From NCBI RefSeq assembly GCF_000331105.1, contig NC_020054.1, forward strand, positions 858,001 to 922,000: a DNA stretch of 64,000 nucleotides, written 5' to 3'. The translations under genes and the position numbers were made by a program. Position 1 is the stretch's first letter; each line of letters opens with the position of its first letter. Under the pieces are notes generated by a model. The model ran no database searches, was not told the DNA's origin, and was given only the letters and a program-made list of their open reading frames with translations. Origin of the DNA: Fibrella aestuarina BUZ 2. GTDB lineage: Bacteria > Bacteroidota > Bacteroidia > Cytophagales > Spirosomataceae. Positions 44,039 through 51,792 of the stretch are shown here, one piece after another.

Positions 44039-45235
44039 TTATGCGTTATGTGGCGTGTGCATGAACGATTTGAACGCCTTGCGCATGTTGAGCAGCGCCT
44101 TGCCAAAGCTGAGCATGAGCGTGAAAACGACACCCAGATCGCGGAACGACAGCCGTTGCCAGAGATAGGCCGGAATCGACAGCGCCATGCTCGCCATCAG
44201 GGTCAGCAGCAAAAGGGCTGATAGCAACAGCGTAGGTACGTGCCCGGCGATGGCGCAAATGAGCGTCGTCAGCAGCAGAATCCCCAGCAGCAACACCTTG
44301 GGCAATGCCATTTCCTGCACAAGCTTGATGCCACTCAGCCAGTTGCCCGACAGCAGGTTTTCCATACCCGGCCTGAAATAGTCGACCACAAACTGATACT
44401 GCGCCGCAATCCAGCGGGTACGTTGGTTTTCAAAAACAGCCCGTTTCGCTACTTTTTCATCATACACAAACGCCTTTTCGAGGTAACCAATGCGATGCCC
44501 ATCAACGGCGAGTTTCATGGCGAGTTCCTTGTCGAAACCGCCAATGGTAGTCAGCCCGCTCATGGCGGCTTTCATCAGGCCGGTTTCGATCGCCATGCCC
44601 GAGCCGATGATCGTCGCCGATAGCCCCGCCACGCGGTAACCCCGGCGGGTAATGTGGTTATTGATCTCTTCGCTGACGGCGTCGAGCACGGCCACGCGTG
44701 AGGTCTCGTAGGCCGCGGTGCTCTTGGCGACCCGGTGCCCCTGAATGGCCCGCCAGCCCGCCGCAAAGGCCGCGTTGACCCGACTCAGGAAATCCGTTGC
44801 CAGGTGATTGTCGGCGTCGGAAACCATCACGATGTCAAACTCATCGGGCGAGATGGTGGCGAGGGCGGCGTTGATGGCCTTCGTTACGGTCGAGACCTCA
44901 AACGAGACGGGCAGCACCGTTACGGGCGCCGCGGCAGCCATTTGCGCCAGCGCGTCGAGAGTATGTTGTTGAAATGAATCGGCAATGACAATGAGGCGGA
45001 AGCGATCGGCCGGGTAGTCTTGTTGCAGGTTAGCCCGCACCGAATCCAGGATGACCGCATCTTCTTTGTAGGCCGGCACCAGCACCGCAATACGCCGCTT
45101 CGGCATGTCGGGCGTGGGCGTCACGTCGTCGGCACTACCCGCCCGCCCGATGGCCGCGTAGAAGAAGTAGTGAAGCGTGTTGAGGGTCAACCCAACGAAG
45201 AAGAGGCTAACCAGGAGCCAGAAAAGCGTCTGCAT
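44039..45235 (-). CDS. Family 2 glycosyltransferase, processive type
   Basis: A 398-residue membrane GT2. One N-terminal helix (4-28), a GT-A domain with VLVPAYKED, MVSDADNHLA (DxD), and QRTRW (the QxxRW motif of processive synthases such as cellulose or hyaluronan synthase), then three C-terminal helices. It likely elongates or initiates a polysaccharide at the membrane. The first gene of the minus-strand run ending at 40159. Confidence 0.88.
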   Translation of the reverse strand: MQTLFWLLVSLFFVGLTLNTLHYFFYAAIGRAGSADDVTPTPDMPKRRIAVLVPAYKEDAVILDSVRANLQQDYPADRFRLIVIADSFQQHTLDALAQMAAAAPVTVLPVSFEVSTVTKAINAALATISPDEFDIVMVSDADNHLATDFLSRVNAAFAAGWRAIQGHRVAKSTAAYETSRVAVLDAVSEEINNHITRRGYRVAGLSATIIGSGMAIETGLMKAAMSGLTTIGGFDKELAMKLAVDGHRIGYLEKAFVYDEKVAKRAVFENQRTRWIAAQYQFVVDYFRPGMENLLSGNWLSGIKLVQEMALPKVLLLGILLLTTLICAIAGHVPTLLLSALLLLTLMASMALSIPAYLWQRLSFRDLGVVFTLMLSFGKALLNMRKAFKSFMHTPHNA

Positions 45236-45304
45236 ACGGTTTTTTAGACGCTACTTATTCTATTTGGTAACAGGGGAGAATGATGATACCATCATAAAAA
45301 CAAA

Positions 45305-45853
45305 TCAGCCTTTTCGGCTCTTAAAATACCGGATCATCTCCGGGTAGCCCAGGCCCATGGTGAAGCCCTGCACGGCCTGAGCGATGCGTTTGGTTTTGGT
45401 CTCGATGGTTTTGGCGTCGTCGATCCAGCGGCTGTAGTAGCGCTGATGCCCCGGCGTAAGCGACTCGAAGAAGGCCAGTGCGGTGGGGTCGTCGGCCAGG
45501 CAGGTCATCAGGTCACCGGAGTTGACCAGCGGTGAATCGTCGACAGCCAGGCTGACCGTAAGGGTTGCACCGGCCTCTTTGCCGATCGCTTTCCGCATAC
45601 CGGCGTTGATCGCCATGATAAAGGCTCCATTCCAGTTCTCGTCAGGATCGTCCTGCTGCCCCATCGGAATGAGCGCCACCTGACTGATCGGGTGCGCATC
45701 GAGTAATCCCTTCACCCGAAACGATGTTTTCCGGCCCGGTTTCAACGCTTCGGTTACGGCCAGTGGCAGCACGATGTATGTCCAGCCCGTTTTTTCGCCT
45801 TTTTCGGCAAAGCGCAACAGAGGTGCCGTGAAGGTGTACAGTGCATCAGGCAT
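45305..45853 (-). CDS. YdeI/OmpD-associated family protein with DUF1905-like domain
   Basis: A 182-residue cytoplasmic protein. The N-terminal part (YTFTAPLLRFAEKGEKTGWTYIVLP ... GRKTSFRVKGLLD) resembles DUF1905; the C-terminal part (DDPTALAFFESLTPGHQRYYSRWIDDAKTIETKTKRI) is the YdeI/OmpD-associated helical domain. Function is unknown. Its start overlaps the end of the WYL regulator by 8 bp, so the two are translated from one message, and it may be controlled by that regulator. Confidence 0.85.
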   Translation of the reverse strand: MPDALYTFTAPLLRFAEKGEKTGWTYIVLPLAVTEALKPGRKTSFRVKGLLDAHPISQVALIPMGQQDDPDENWNGAFIMAINAGMRKAIGKEAGATLTVSLAVDDSPLVNSGDLMTCLADDPTALAFFESLTPGHQRYYSRWIDDAKTIETKTKRIAQAVQGFTMGLGYPEMIRYFKSRKG

Positions 45854-46889
45854 GGTAGGCGGCCAGTGTTTTCTCCAGGGATGTTTTGATTTCCTGCACC
45901 AGGCTGTCGGGTTTCAGCACGCACAGGTGTTCGCCATACGAGCGCAGGTGCATCAGCAGATCGCGGTTGGGGGCCAGGCGCAGGCGCACCACGCAGGCCG
46001 AATCGGTGTCGCTGATGATTTCCTGCGTTTGGTGGATGGGTTTGGCTTTGATGTAGCGGCCGAATAGCGGGCTGAATTTCAACACGATTTCCTCGACGGG
46101 GCCGCTGCTGTCGGTGATGCCGTAGATATGCTCGAATAGCTCACTTACGTTGTCGATCACGGCTTGCGGCACGGCGCAGGGCTCATCGGTGATGCTCAGG
46201 TCGCTCATCCGGTCGAGGGCGAAGGTGCGTTCGCCGCCCGTTTTTTCGTCGTAACCGATCACATACCAACTGTCCCACACCTCGCGCAGCAGAATGGGGT
46301 GAAGCGTGCGCAAGGGTGGGGGCGGGGCCGTGCGCCGGGTCAGCTTGCCAGGTACGTCCTCGTGCTTCTGGTACCGAAATTCGATCTGTCGGTTCTGGTT
46401 CACAGCCCGGATCAGTACCGGTACGTAGTGGCGGTTACCGCCCAGAATCTTTTCCTCGACATACACCACCCGCCGCCCGGCCCCGTCGGGGTGGTCGCCG
46501 GGTTTGACTTCCCGGATGATGTCGAGGCTTTGCCGCACTTTCTGCAAGGCGCTCGTGAGTTCATCGGCGACCGAGGCACCCTGCGTAGCGGCCAGCACTT
46601 CGCGGGCGTAGTCGAGCGCTTCCATGTCGTCGGGCGTAAGCATCAGCTTCAGGAGCCTGAACTGCGGGTTGGTGTAGTAGTAACCGTTGGCCCGCTTGTC
46701 GTAGGCGATGGGGGCGTCGTGGTCTTCGCGCAGGCGCTGAATGTCTTTTTCGAGCGACGACACCGACCGGATGCCGCAGGTTTCCTGACACAGCTCGAAG
46801 AGCCGTTGCTTGGAATACTGGCGTGGGTAGCGGCTAATCACCTCATCGATCAGGCGATAGCGTTGAAAAGCAGAGCGGGTTATCGGCAT
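45846..46889 (-). CDS. WYL-domain transcriptional regulator
   Basis: A 347-residue regulator. The N-terminal winged helix (ITRSAFQRYRLIDEVISRY...SVSSLEKDIQRLR) is followed by a WYL domain (about 150-235, VNQNRQIEFRYQKH and VWDSWYVIGYDEKTGGERTFALDRMSDL) and a WCX-like C-terminal part. Such proteins bind nucleic acid or nucleotide ligands and control genes for stress, DNA damage or phage defence. I prefer the ATG at 46889 to a GTG at 46916. It forms a two-gene unit with the YdeI-like gene and is divergent from the PARP operon across a gap containing an inverted repeat. Confidence 0.85.
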   Translation of the reverse strand: MPITRSAFQRYRLIDEVISRYPRQYSKQRLFELCQETCGIRSVSSLEKDIQRLREDHDAPIAYDKRANGYYYTNPQFRLLKLMLTPDDMEALDYAREVLAATQGASVADELTSALQKVRQSLDIIREVKPGDHPDGAGRRVVYVEEKILGGNRHYVPVLIRAVNQNRQIEFRYQKHEDVPGKLTRRTAPPPPLRTLHPILLREVWDSWYVIGYDEKTGGERTFALDRMSDLSITDEPCAVPQAVIDNVSELFEHIYGITDSSGPVEEIVLKFSPLFGRYIKAKPIHQTQEIISDTDSACVVRLRLAPNRDLLMHLRSYGEHLCVLKPDSLVQEIKTSLEKTLAAYHA

Positions 46890-46902
46890 AGGAGTATGAA
46901 TG

Positions 46903-46999
46903 GAACGCGAAGGCACGAAGGGCTCGCAAAGGGCACGGCGACGTTTCGTTTTACGACAAAACGCTGGGCGCTTCGTGAACCCTTCGCGCCTTTGCGTTC
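46903..46999. repeat. Imperfect palindrome between WYL regulator and PARP operon
   Basis: Arms at 46903-46922 and 46980-46999 match at 18 of 20 positions, with further pairing toward the centre (CGTTT...AAAACG around 46941-46963). It is centred in the divergent gap and could carry control sites for both operons or be a dispersed repeat. Confidence 0.6.
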
Positions 47000-47067
47000 A
47001 CTTATTTCCCCTGAAAAATAAGTGAAAAAAAATAGCACAACGGAAAAAGATTACGTTCTGGGGGGTA

Positions 47068-47075
47068 AATCTTTG
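47068..47075 (+). promoter_or_regulatory. Possible -7 box of the PARP operon
   Basis: AATCTTTG at 47068-47075 resembles the TAnnTTTG box (one mismatch) and lies 26 bp before the ATG of the first gene. A -33 element is not clear. Weak evidence. Confidence 0.25.
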
Positions 47076-47100
47076 TACAGGACATTACAGAACGAACATC

Positions 47101-47535
47101 ATGAACCTTAGACAGCGTCCGCAAACAAACCCAATGCTAACAGCCCTGCCGGTCACCCCGGCGTCGCGCGCGCCCCGGCTGAGCCAACTCTCGGCCCGCC
47201 AATTGTTCGACGTTGAACTTGGCCTGTGCCTCCTGGCCGCCATCAGCCCCTCGGCCTCGCCTGCCACACTGCCCGATCTGCTGATCGACGGCACGGCCCA
47301 GACCGCCAAGCAACGCCGCAGCCTCGACAAAGCCCGGCTGATGCTGGCGCAACTGACGCAGCCATCCCGCCCTGGCGGGACACGCTCCCTTTGGGCCGAC
47401 CTGCTCGATCGATACGCCCGGCTCCCGCACGATACGCAAGCCTTCGACATCAGCTGCGATGGCGAGCGATTCAGCCCCAAATCGGTGGGCTTCTTTCGCA
47501 ACCGCGTCCGCACCCTGACACACCTGCTGGCGTGA
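47101..47535 (+). CDS. Unknown protein, paralog of the next gene
   Basis: A 144-residue, Ala/Leu/Arg-rich soluble protein. The central segment LFDVELGLCLLAAISPSASPATLPDLLIDG matches LLNIELGLFLLTELLPDAPPEALPDLLMGN in the next protein, so the two are tandem paralogs. A helical fold is likely. I recognise no family. It is the first gene upstream of the poly(ADP-ribose) polymerase, on the same strand, and may be its partner, target or inhibitor. Confidence 0.65.
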   Translation: MNLRQRPQTNPMLTALPVTPASRAPRLSQLSARQLFDVELGLCLLAAISPSASPATLPDLLIDGTAQTAKQRRSLDKARLMLAQLTQPSRPGGTRSLWADLLDRYARLPHDTQAFDISCDGERFSPKSVGFFRNRVRTLTHLLA

Positions 47536-47574
47536 CCCTGCTCGAACAGTACCAAACAACAACGACAACAACTA

Positions 47575-48120
47575 ATGAAAACGATAACATCTGCAACCCG
47601 CCCTTCAGCGAACCTGGCGCCAACCCGCTTTGCAGCGTCGACGGCCAGCTTCGCCGATACGCTGCCGTCATTACCCCTGCCGACATACAGCGGCAGCGGG
47701 CGTTTCGGCTGGCAGGAGCCACTGGCCACGCGCATCAAGCACCAGTATGAGCTGCACGGGCAAACGGCCAACCGGCTGCTGAATATCGAGCTGGGCCTGT
47801 TTCTGCTAACCGAACTCCTGCCCGATGCACCCCCCGAAGCGCTGCCCGATCTGCTGATGGGCAACGGCATGGTGCATCTGCGTCGGCCCGTCTGGACGCC
47901 CAAGCAACACCGGCTGCTGAGCCGCGGTCGCACGCTGCTGGCTCCTTACCAGAACCGGGCGGTGTGGTTTCAGGCCCTGGTGAAATACGCGACGTTGCCC
48001 GCGGCCGCCCGCATCTACAGCCTGAGCCAGTATGGCAGCATCACGCAGGCCCCAGCGGCTGATTCGGGCAGCTACGTTCAGCGCGAACGCCTCACGCTGT
48101 TCTGGCGGGCCATGTTGTAA
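47575..48120 (+). CDS. Unknown protein, paralog of the preceding gene
   Basis: A 181-residue protein with the same core as its neighbour (IELGLFLLTELLPDAPPEALPDLL at about 70-95), followed by a basic, helical C-terminal part (PKQHRLLSRGRTLLAPYQNRAVWFQALVKYA). The first about 45 residues are Ser/Thr/Ala-rich and look disordered. Function unknown. The gap to the preceding gene is 39 bp; the PARP start is about 80 bp downstream, after a hairpin. Confidence 0.65.
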   Translation: MKTITSATRPSANLAPTRFAASTASFADTLPSLPLPTYSGSGRFGWQEPLATRIKHQYELHGQTANRLLNIELGLFLLTELLPDAPPEALPDLLMGNGMVHLRRPVWTPKQHRLLSRGRTLLAPYQNRAVWFQALVKYATLPAAARIYSLSQYGSITQAPAADSGSYVQRERLTLFWRAML

Positions 48121-48134
48121 ATGATTGTTAGACC

Positions 48135-48186
48135 CCACAGAGGCACGCAGCGACGGGTTTTCGGCTCGCGCTCGCTGCCTCTGTGG
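48135..48186. repeat. Hairpin just upstream of PARP start
   Basis: Perfect 11-bp arms (CCACAGAGGCA at 48135-48145 and complement at 48176-48186) with additional pairing inside (GCAGCGA with TCGCTGC). It lies where the longest PARP reading frame would begin, which favours the downstream ATG at 48202 and leaves this as an untranslated structure or a dispersed repeat. Confidence 0.65.
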
Positions 48187-48201
48187 CAACGCCTTTTTCC
48201 T

Positions 48202-49569
48202 ATGCTTTCTCAGTTGATCCAACATATCATGGGCACGGCCGACCCGGCCGACGCGCTCAAAGCCGTTACCCCGACCACCAGTGCCCCGCCCACGCTGACG
48301 ACCACGGCCACTCCCGCGCCCGCCCCAATGAGGGCGCAGGACTCCACGGCCCTTCGTACCGTGAAGCTGATCATGGTCTCGGCGCAGAACAACAATAAGT
48401 ATTACGAAATGCGTGAAACGGCCAACGGCACGTTCAAGGTCGACTATGGCCGGGTGGGCAGTACCAAAAGCACGGCAACGTACCCAATCACGCTCTGGGA
48501 CAGCAAAATTCGGGAGAAGCTGGCCAAAGGGTACGTCGATCAGACGCACCTATATGCCGATGCGCCCGAATCGACGGGGACCGAAACCATCGCCGACGCC
48601 ACCGTGCGGTCGTTGGTGGATAAACTGATCGGATACGCCCGGCAGTCGATCTTCCGCAATTACGTCGTGACGGCGCAACAGGTAACGCGCCAACAGGTCG
48701 ACAGAGCCCAGCAGTTGCTCGATCAACTGGCCGGCCTGCTGAGTCTGCACGTCGATCCTGCCGTTTACAACGATACCCTCCTGACGCTGTTTCAGACCAT
48801 TCCCCGAAAGATGGGCCGGGTGAATCAGCACCTGGTGACTCAGGCTCCGCAAACCGACGCCGACCTACAGGCTCTGCGCGACCGGCTGGCCGTTGAGCAG
48901 GAAACGCTCGACGTGATGCGGAGTCAGGTGGAGTTGAACGCCGTGCCAACTGACTCTCCCGAAGACACACCGACCCCGTTGCTCGATACGCTTGGCCTCA
49001 GCATCGAACCCGTTACCGACGATCGGATACTGACGTTCATCAAACGCATGATGGGCTCCGACGCCGACAAGTTTGATGCGGCCTTCAGCGTGAGTCAGGC
49101 CCGGACCGAGGTAGCCTTTGCACTGCACATGGCCGAAGCGCGCCACCCCAAAACGCAATTGCTCTGGCACGGTAGCCGCAGCGAAAACTGGCTGTCGATC
49201 CTGAAAAGTGGCCTTGTGTTGCGCCCAACCAACGCCGTCATCACCGGCAAAATGTTTGGTTACGGCGTCTATTTCGCCGATCAGTTCAGCAAGTCGCTCA
49301 ACTACACCTCGCTCAGCGGTTCGACCTGGGCCGCTGGCCGGGAAAAAGAAGCCTATCTGGCGATTTACGAGGTGCACGTGGGCAAGCAACTGGTTGTCGA
49401 TCAGCACGAACTGTGGTGCTACGACCTCGACGCCGACAAGCTGAAGCAGCGGGGCAAACACTACGATTCAGTGTATGCCCAACGAGGCAAAAGCCTATTG
49501 AAAAACGAATTCATCGTCTATAATCAGGATCAAAGCACCATCCGGTATCTGGTTCGTGTGAAAAGCTAA
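48202..49569 (+). CDS. Bacterial poly(ADP-ribose) polymerase (WGR-PRD-catalytic)
   Basis: A 455-residue PARP. Residues about 55-120 form a WGR-like domain (KYYEMRETANGTFKVDYGRVGSTKSTATYPI; here Y-G-R replaces W-G-R). About 130-260 is the helical regulatory domain, and about 300-455 the ADP-ribosyltransferase domain. The catalytic H-Y-E triad is intact: His323 (LLWHGSR), Tyr368 (KSLNYTS) and Glu436 (KNEFIVYN), and MFGYGVYFAD follows as in eukaryotic PARP1, so chain-forming activity with NAD+ is expected. I chose ATG 48202 because the upstream frame covers a hairpin. No macrodomain or PARG gene is visible nearby. DNA-binding zinc fingers are absent. Role is inferred to be DNA-damage or defence signalling. 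Confidence 0.9.
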   Translation: MLSQLIQHIMGTADPADALKAVTPTTSAPPTLTTTATPAPAPMRAQDSTALRTVKLIMVSAQNNNKYYEMRETANGTFKVDYGRVGSTKSTATYPITLWDSKIREKLAKGYVDQTHLYADAPESTGTETIADATVRSLVDKLIGYARQSIFRNYVVTAQQVTRQQVDRAQQLLDQLAGLLSLHVDPAVYNDTLLTLFQTIPRKMGRVNQHLVTQAPQTDADLQALRDRLAVEQETLDVMRSQVELNAVPTDSPEDTPTPLLDTLGLSIEPVTDDRILTFIKRMMGSDADKFDAAFSVSQARTEVAFALHMAEARHPKTQLLWHGSRSENWLSILKSGLVLRPTNAVITGKMFGYGVYFADQFSKSLNYTSLSGSTWAAGREKEAYLAIYEVHVGKQLVVDQHELWCYDLDADKLKQRGKHYDSVYAQRGKSLLKNEFIVYNQDQSTIRYLVRVKS

Positions 49570-49572
49570 AGA

Positions 49573-49675
49573 GGTCATTTGCCTTCGGCGTCATTTGTTG
49601 TCATTGATAGTCATTCGTAGTAAAAAATAATGAATGACAACGAATGACCATTAATGACGCCGAAGGCAAATGACC
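49573..49675. repeat. 103-bp palindrome with four GTCATT units on each side
   Basis: Perfect 23-bp arms (49573-49595 and 49653-49675) with GTCATT repeated four times toward the centre from the left and AATGAC four times to the right. It starts 4 bp after the PARP stop and ends 18 bp before the next ATG. It could end or protect the PARP transcript, or be a mobile-type repeat. Confidence 0.75.
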
Positions 49676-49692
49676 AGAAATGACTACTCTCT

Positions 49693-49974
49693 ATGAAACT
49701 CAAAGCATTGAATCGTCAGGCGGTGCGCATGGCTGCTACCATGCTGATGCTGGCCGAGGGCAGCACCACCACGTTGAACGTAAAACTATATCTGCGCGAT
49801 CAGGGCTACCGGGCCGGGCAGTCGGAAGTGTCGAGTTGGCTGTTTCGGATTGCCCAGCGCGAACGGTGGGTCATCAACGACAACGGCCTGTTTAGGGTGT
49901 ATTACTTCCCCAATTTTATGAGCAAGCTGCTGATGCCCGCCTCAGCCCCAACGCAATCGCCCAGCATTAATTAA
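49693..49974 (+). CDS. Small unknown protein, possible winged helix
   Basis: A 93-residue protein, MKLKALNRQAVRMAATMLMLAEGSTTTLNVKLYLRDQGYRAGQSEVSSWLFRIAQRERW. The helix-helix-LR.QGY.A.QSEVS.WL.......W pattern resembles a small helix-turn-helix or winged-helix domain, but I cannot name a family. It is on the same strand as the PARP gene, separated by the palindrome, and followed by a terminator. Confidence 0.6.
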   Translation: MKLKALNRQAVRMAATMLMLAEGSTTTLNVKLYLRDQGYRAGQSEVSSWLFRIAQRERWVINDNGLFRVYYFPNFMSKLLMPASAPTQSPSIN

Positions 49975-49994
49975 TTCACTCGTAGGTAGTGTCG

Positions 49995-50027
49995 ATAAGC
50001 CCTCCGGACGCCTGTCTGAGGGCTTAT
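49995..50027 (+). terminator. Intrinsic terminator after the small unknown gene
   Basis: Ten-bp stem ATAAGCCCTC (49995-50004) with its complement at 50018-50027, a 13-nt loop and a T-rich tail. It ends the PARP-side transcription unit. Confidence 0.75.
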
Positions 50028-50042
50028 TTGTTGGTGAGTTGG

Positions 50043-50104
50043 GGGCGTGGGGCTGGGGGCGTAGAGCGAAGCGGTATTTTCCCCACGCCCCCAGCCCCAC
50101 GCCC
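50043..50104. repeat. G-rich inverted repeat at convergent gene end
   Basis: Perfect 20-bp arms (50043-50062 and 50085-50104) built of G-runs on one strand and C-runs on the other. It ends 1 bp before the stop codon of the convergent S41 gene. The minus strand at 50081-50104 has four G-tracts (3, 4, 5, 4) separated by 2-3 nt, so it can form a G-quadruplex. Confidence 0.75.
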
Positions 50105-50105
50105 A

Positions 50106-51617
50106 TCACCGCAGCAACTCGTACACTTTTTCGATGTCCAGATCTTGGCCGGATAAGATGGCGGGTACGGTATAGGCCACCGGTACGTCGGGCAGGACGC
50201 CGTGGCCCTGATCCTGACCGGGAATCGCCAGCACAATTTTGTAGAGCGGAAGTCGCAATTGCACGCCCGTTTGCGGCAGCGTCAGGTAAGGCGAAGTAAA
50301 GGCGTTGCAGCCATAGGCACCGCCACCCGTTTCGCGCCCGACAACCGTGACCCGGTCGGCGCTGTTGTGTTTTACCAGCGAGGCAAAAATGGAGGCCGCC
50401 GAGAACGTACCCCCGTTGATGAGCAGAAAAACACGGCCCCGAAAACCACCATGTCGGATGGGTTTTATGGGGCTAGTGGTGCCGGTGCGGCGATAGGTAC
50501 CCTCGGGCGTGCGGCGCGTGAAGAAATTGCGCAGCCAGAACCGCCAGAATTTCCAACCCAGGTAGCGATTGAATGACACGTTCCGCACGGGCGCATCCAC
50601 CTGCGTGTAAGCCTGAAACGGTTTGTCGATCAGGTATGATGCCAGTCGCAGACTCGTGCCAGAGTTACCGCCCAGATTGCCCCGCAGGTCGATTATAAGG
50701 GTTTTGATGGCCTTGTTGGCGGCAATGGCCTCGAAGCTCTGCCGAAAAAACAGCCGCTGCCCAAAGCCGGAGAATGACGACACTTTCATGACCGCTACCG
50801 ACGAATCGCGCTCAGAGAGCCAAAACTGCCGTTGCTCGTCGGGGGCTTTGTCGGGTTTGGGTTTCTTGCGGGGGCTCGACGCCGGTACGTTTCGTTTATC
50901 GAGCGAGTCGAGTCGGGGAGGGAGTTTGTCGGGGCGCGTGCGGAACGTTAGTGTTCGAATCGTGCCGGTAGTGTCGCGGAAGGTGAGGCGGCGGGCCGCC
51001 GAGTCGATGCCGCAGACAAGCGCGTAATACGACCCGAAACTGCCCGTGTTCAGCACGTAGGATTTGAACGTCTGGTTGTAGCCGTCCGACGAGATGTAGC
51101 GGTAAAACTGGTTGAGCAGCGGCTGGGCCGGGTGCCCATCAATCGCCAGAATTTCGCTGCCACGTTGAATGGTGGAATCGGTGCTGCGGTTTTCCCGCAC
51201 GTACAACCGATCGTTCAGCACGGCCACATCGACCGGAAAGGGGCGCAGCGGGTGTTTTTTTCGATAAGCCGTAAAAGATTTAGACGCGTAAAGGTCGGTA
51301 TGGCCGCAACCGATGCGGTCGACTACCGGCTCGATGACCCGCCGAAACTGAAGCTCGGTCATGGGCTTGGTAAGCTGGGCGTAGGCCGCATCGAACCACT
51401 GCGACACGCTGTCGCGTGGATGGTAGCGGTACAAGCCGGGATGCGCTTCTTCGAGGGCACGGCGCATCAGCCGGAAGTCGGTCTGTAGCTGAGCGACTGA
51501 ATAAGTCTGTGTGACTGGCGTAAACGGAAAAACCGGCTGAGGACGGCTGTTGAAGCAGCTAGCCAATAGGCCAACAAGGCCCACAAACAAACCGGTCCGA
51601 AGCAATGAAGCAATCAC
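50106..51617 (-). CDS. S41 family peptidase, predicted lipoprotein
   Basis: A serine peptidase of the tail-specific (C-terminal processing) type, about 503 residues from the GTG at 51617. That start gives a compact signal with lipobox LLASC at about residue 21; the full frame extends to 51845 but its first 76 residues overlap a gene on the other strand and look non-coding, so the start is uncertain. The catalytic core is TLIIDLRGNLGGNSGTSLRLASYL, then INGGTFSAASIFASL (nucleophile Ser) and GRETGGGAYG. The PDZ-like part is reduced. A role in envelope protein turnover is likely. Confidence 0.8.
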   Translation of the reverse strand: MIASLLRTGLFVGLVGLLASCFNSRPQPVFPFTPVTQTYSVAQLQTDFRLMRRALEEAHPGLYRYHPRDSVSQWFDAAYAQLTKPMTELQFRRVIEPVVDRIGCGHTDLYASKSFTAYRKKHPLRPFPVDVAVLNDRLYVRENRSTDSTIQRGSEILAIDGHPAQPLLNQFYRYISSDGYNQTFKSYVLNTGSFGSYYALVCGIDSAARRLTFRDTTGTIRTLTFRTRPDKLPPRLDSLDKRNVPASSPRKKPKPDKAPDEQRQFWLSERDSSVAVMKVSSFSGFGQRLFFRQSFEAIAANKAIKTLIIDLRGNLGGNSGTSLRLASYLIDKPFQAYTQVDAPVRNVSFNRYLGWKFWRFWLRNFFTRRTPEGTYRRTGTTSPIKPIRHGGFRGRVFLLINGGTFSAASIFASLVKHNSADRVTVVGRETGGGAYGCNAFTSPYLTLPQTGVQLRLPLYKIVLAIPGQDQGHGVLPDVPVAYTVPAILSGQDLDIEKVYELLR

Positions 51618-51792
51618 GGTGAGGAGGTAGAATAGGGTGCCAAAGGTAATGCCCGTCTGTTTAGCCGCAAGCCGATTTGGGATGAACAATCTGCGCAAAC
51701 AAGGCGTTGACGAAACGGTAGATAGTTCGTAGTTTGCTGATCGTATGTGAGTGAAAACCAGCAAACACCAAACGTCAAACGTAAACTTCAAA

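Noticed and set aside
48121..48201. Earlier ATG at 48121 for PARP
   Set aside because: The 27 extra residues cover a hairpin (48135-48186) and read as noise; ATG 48202 follows directly.
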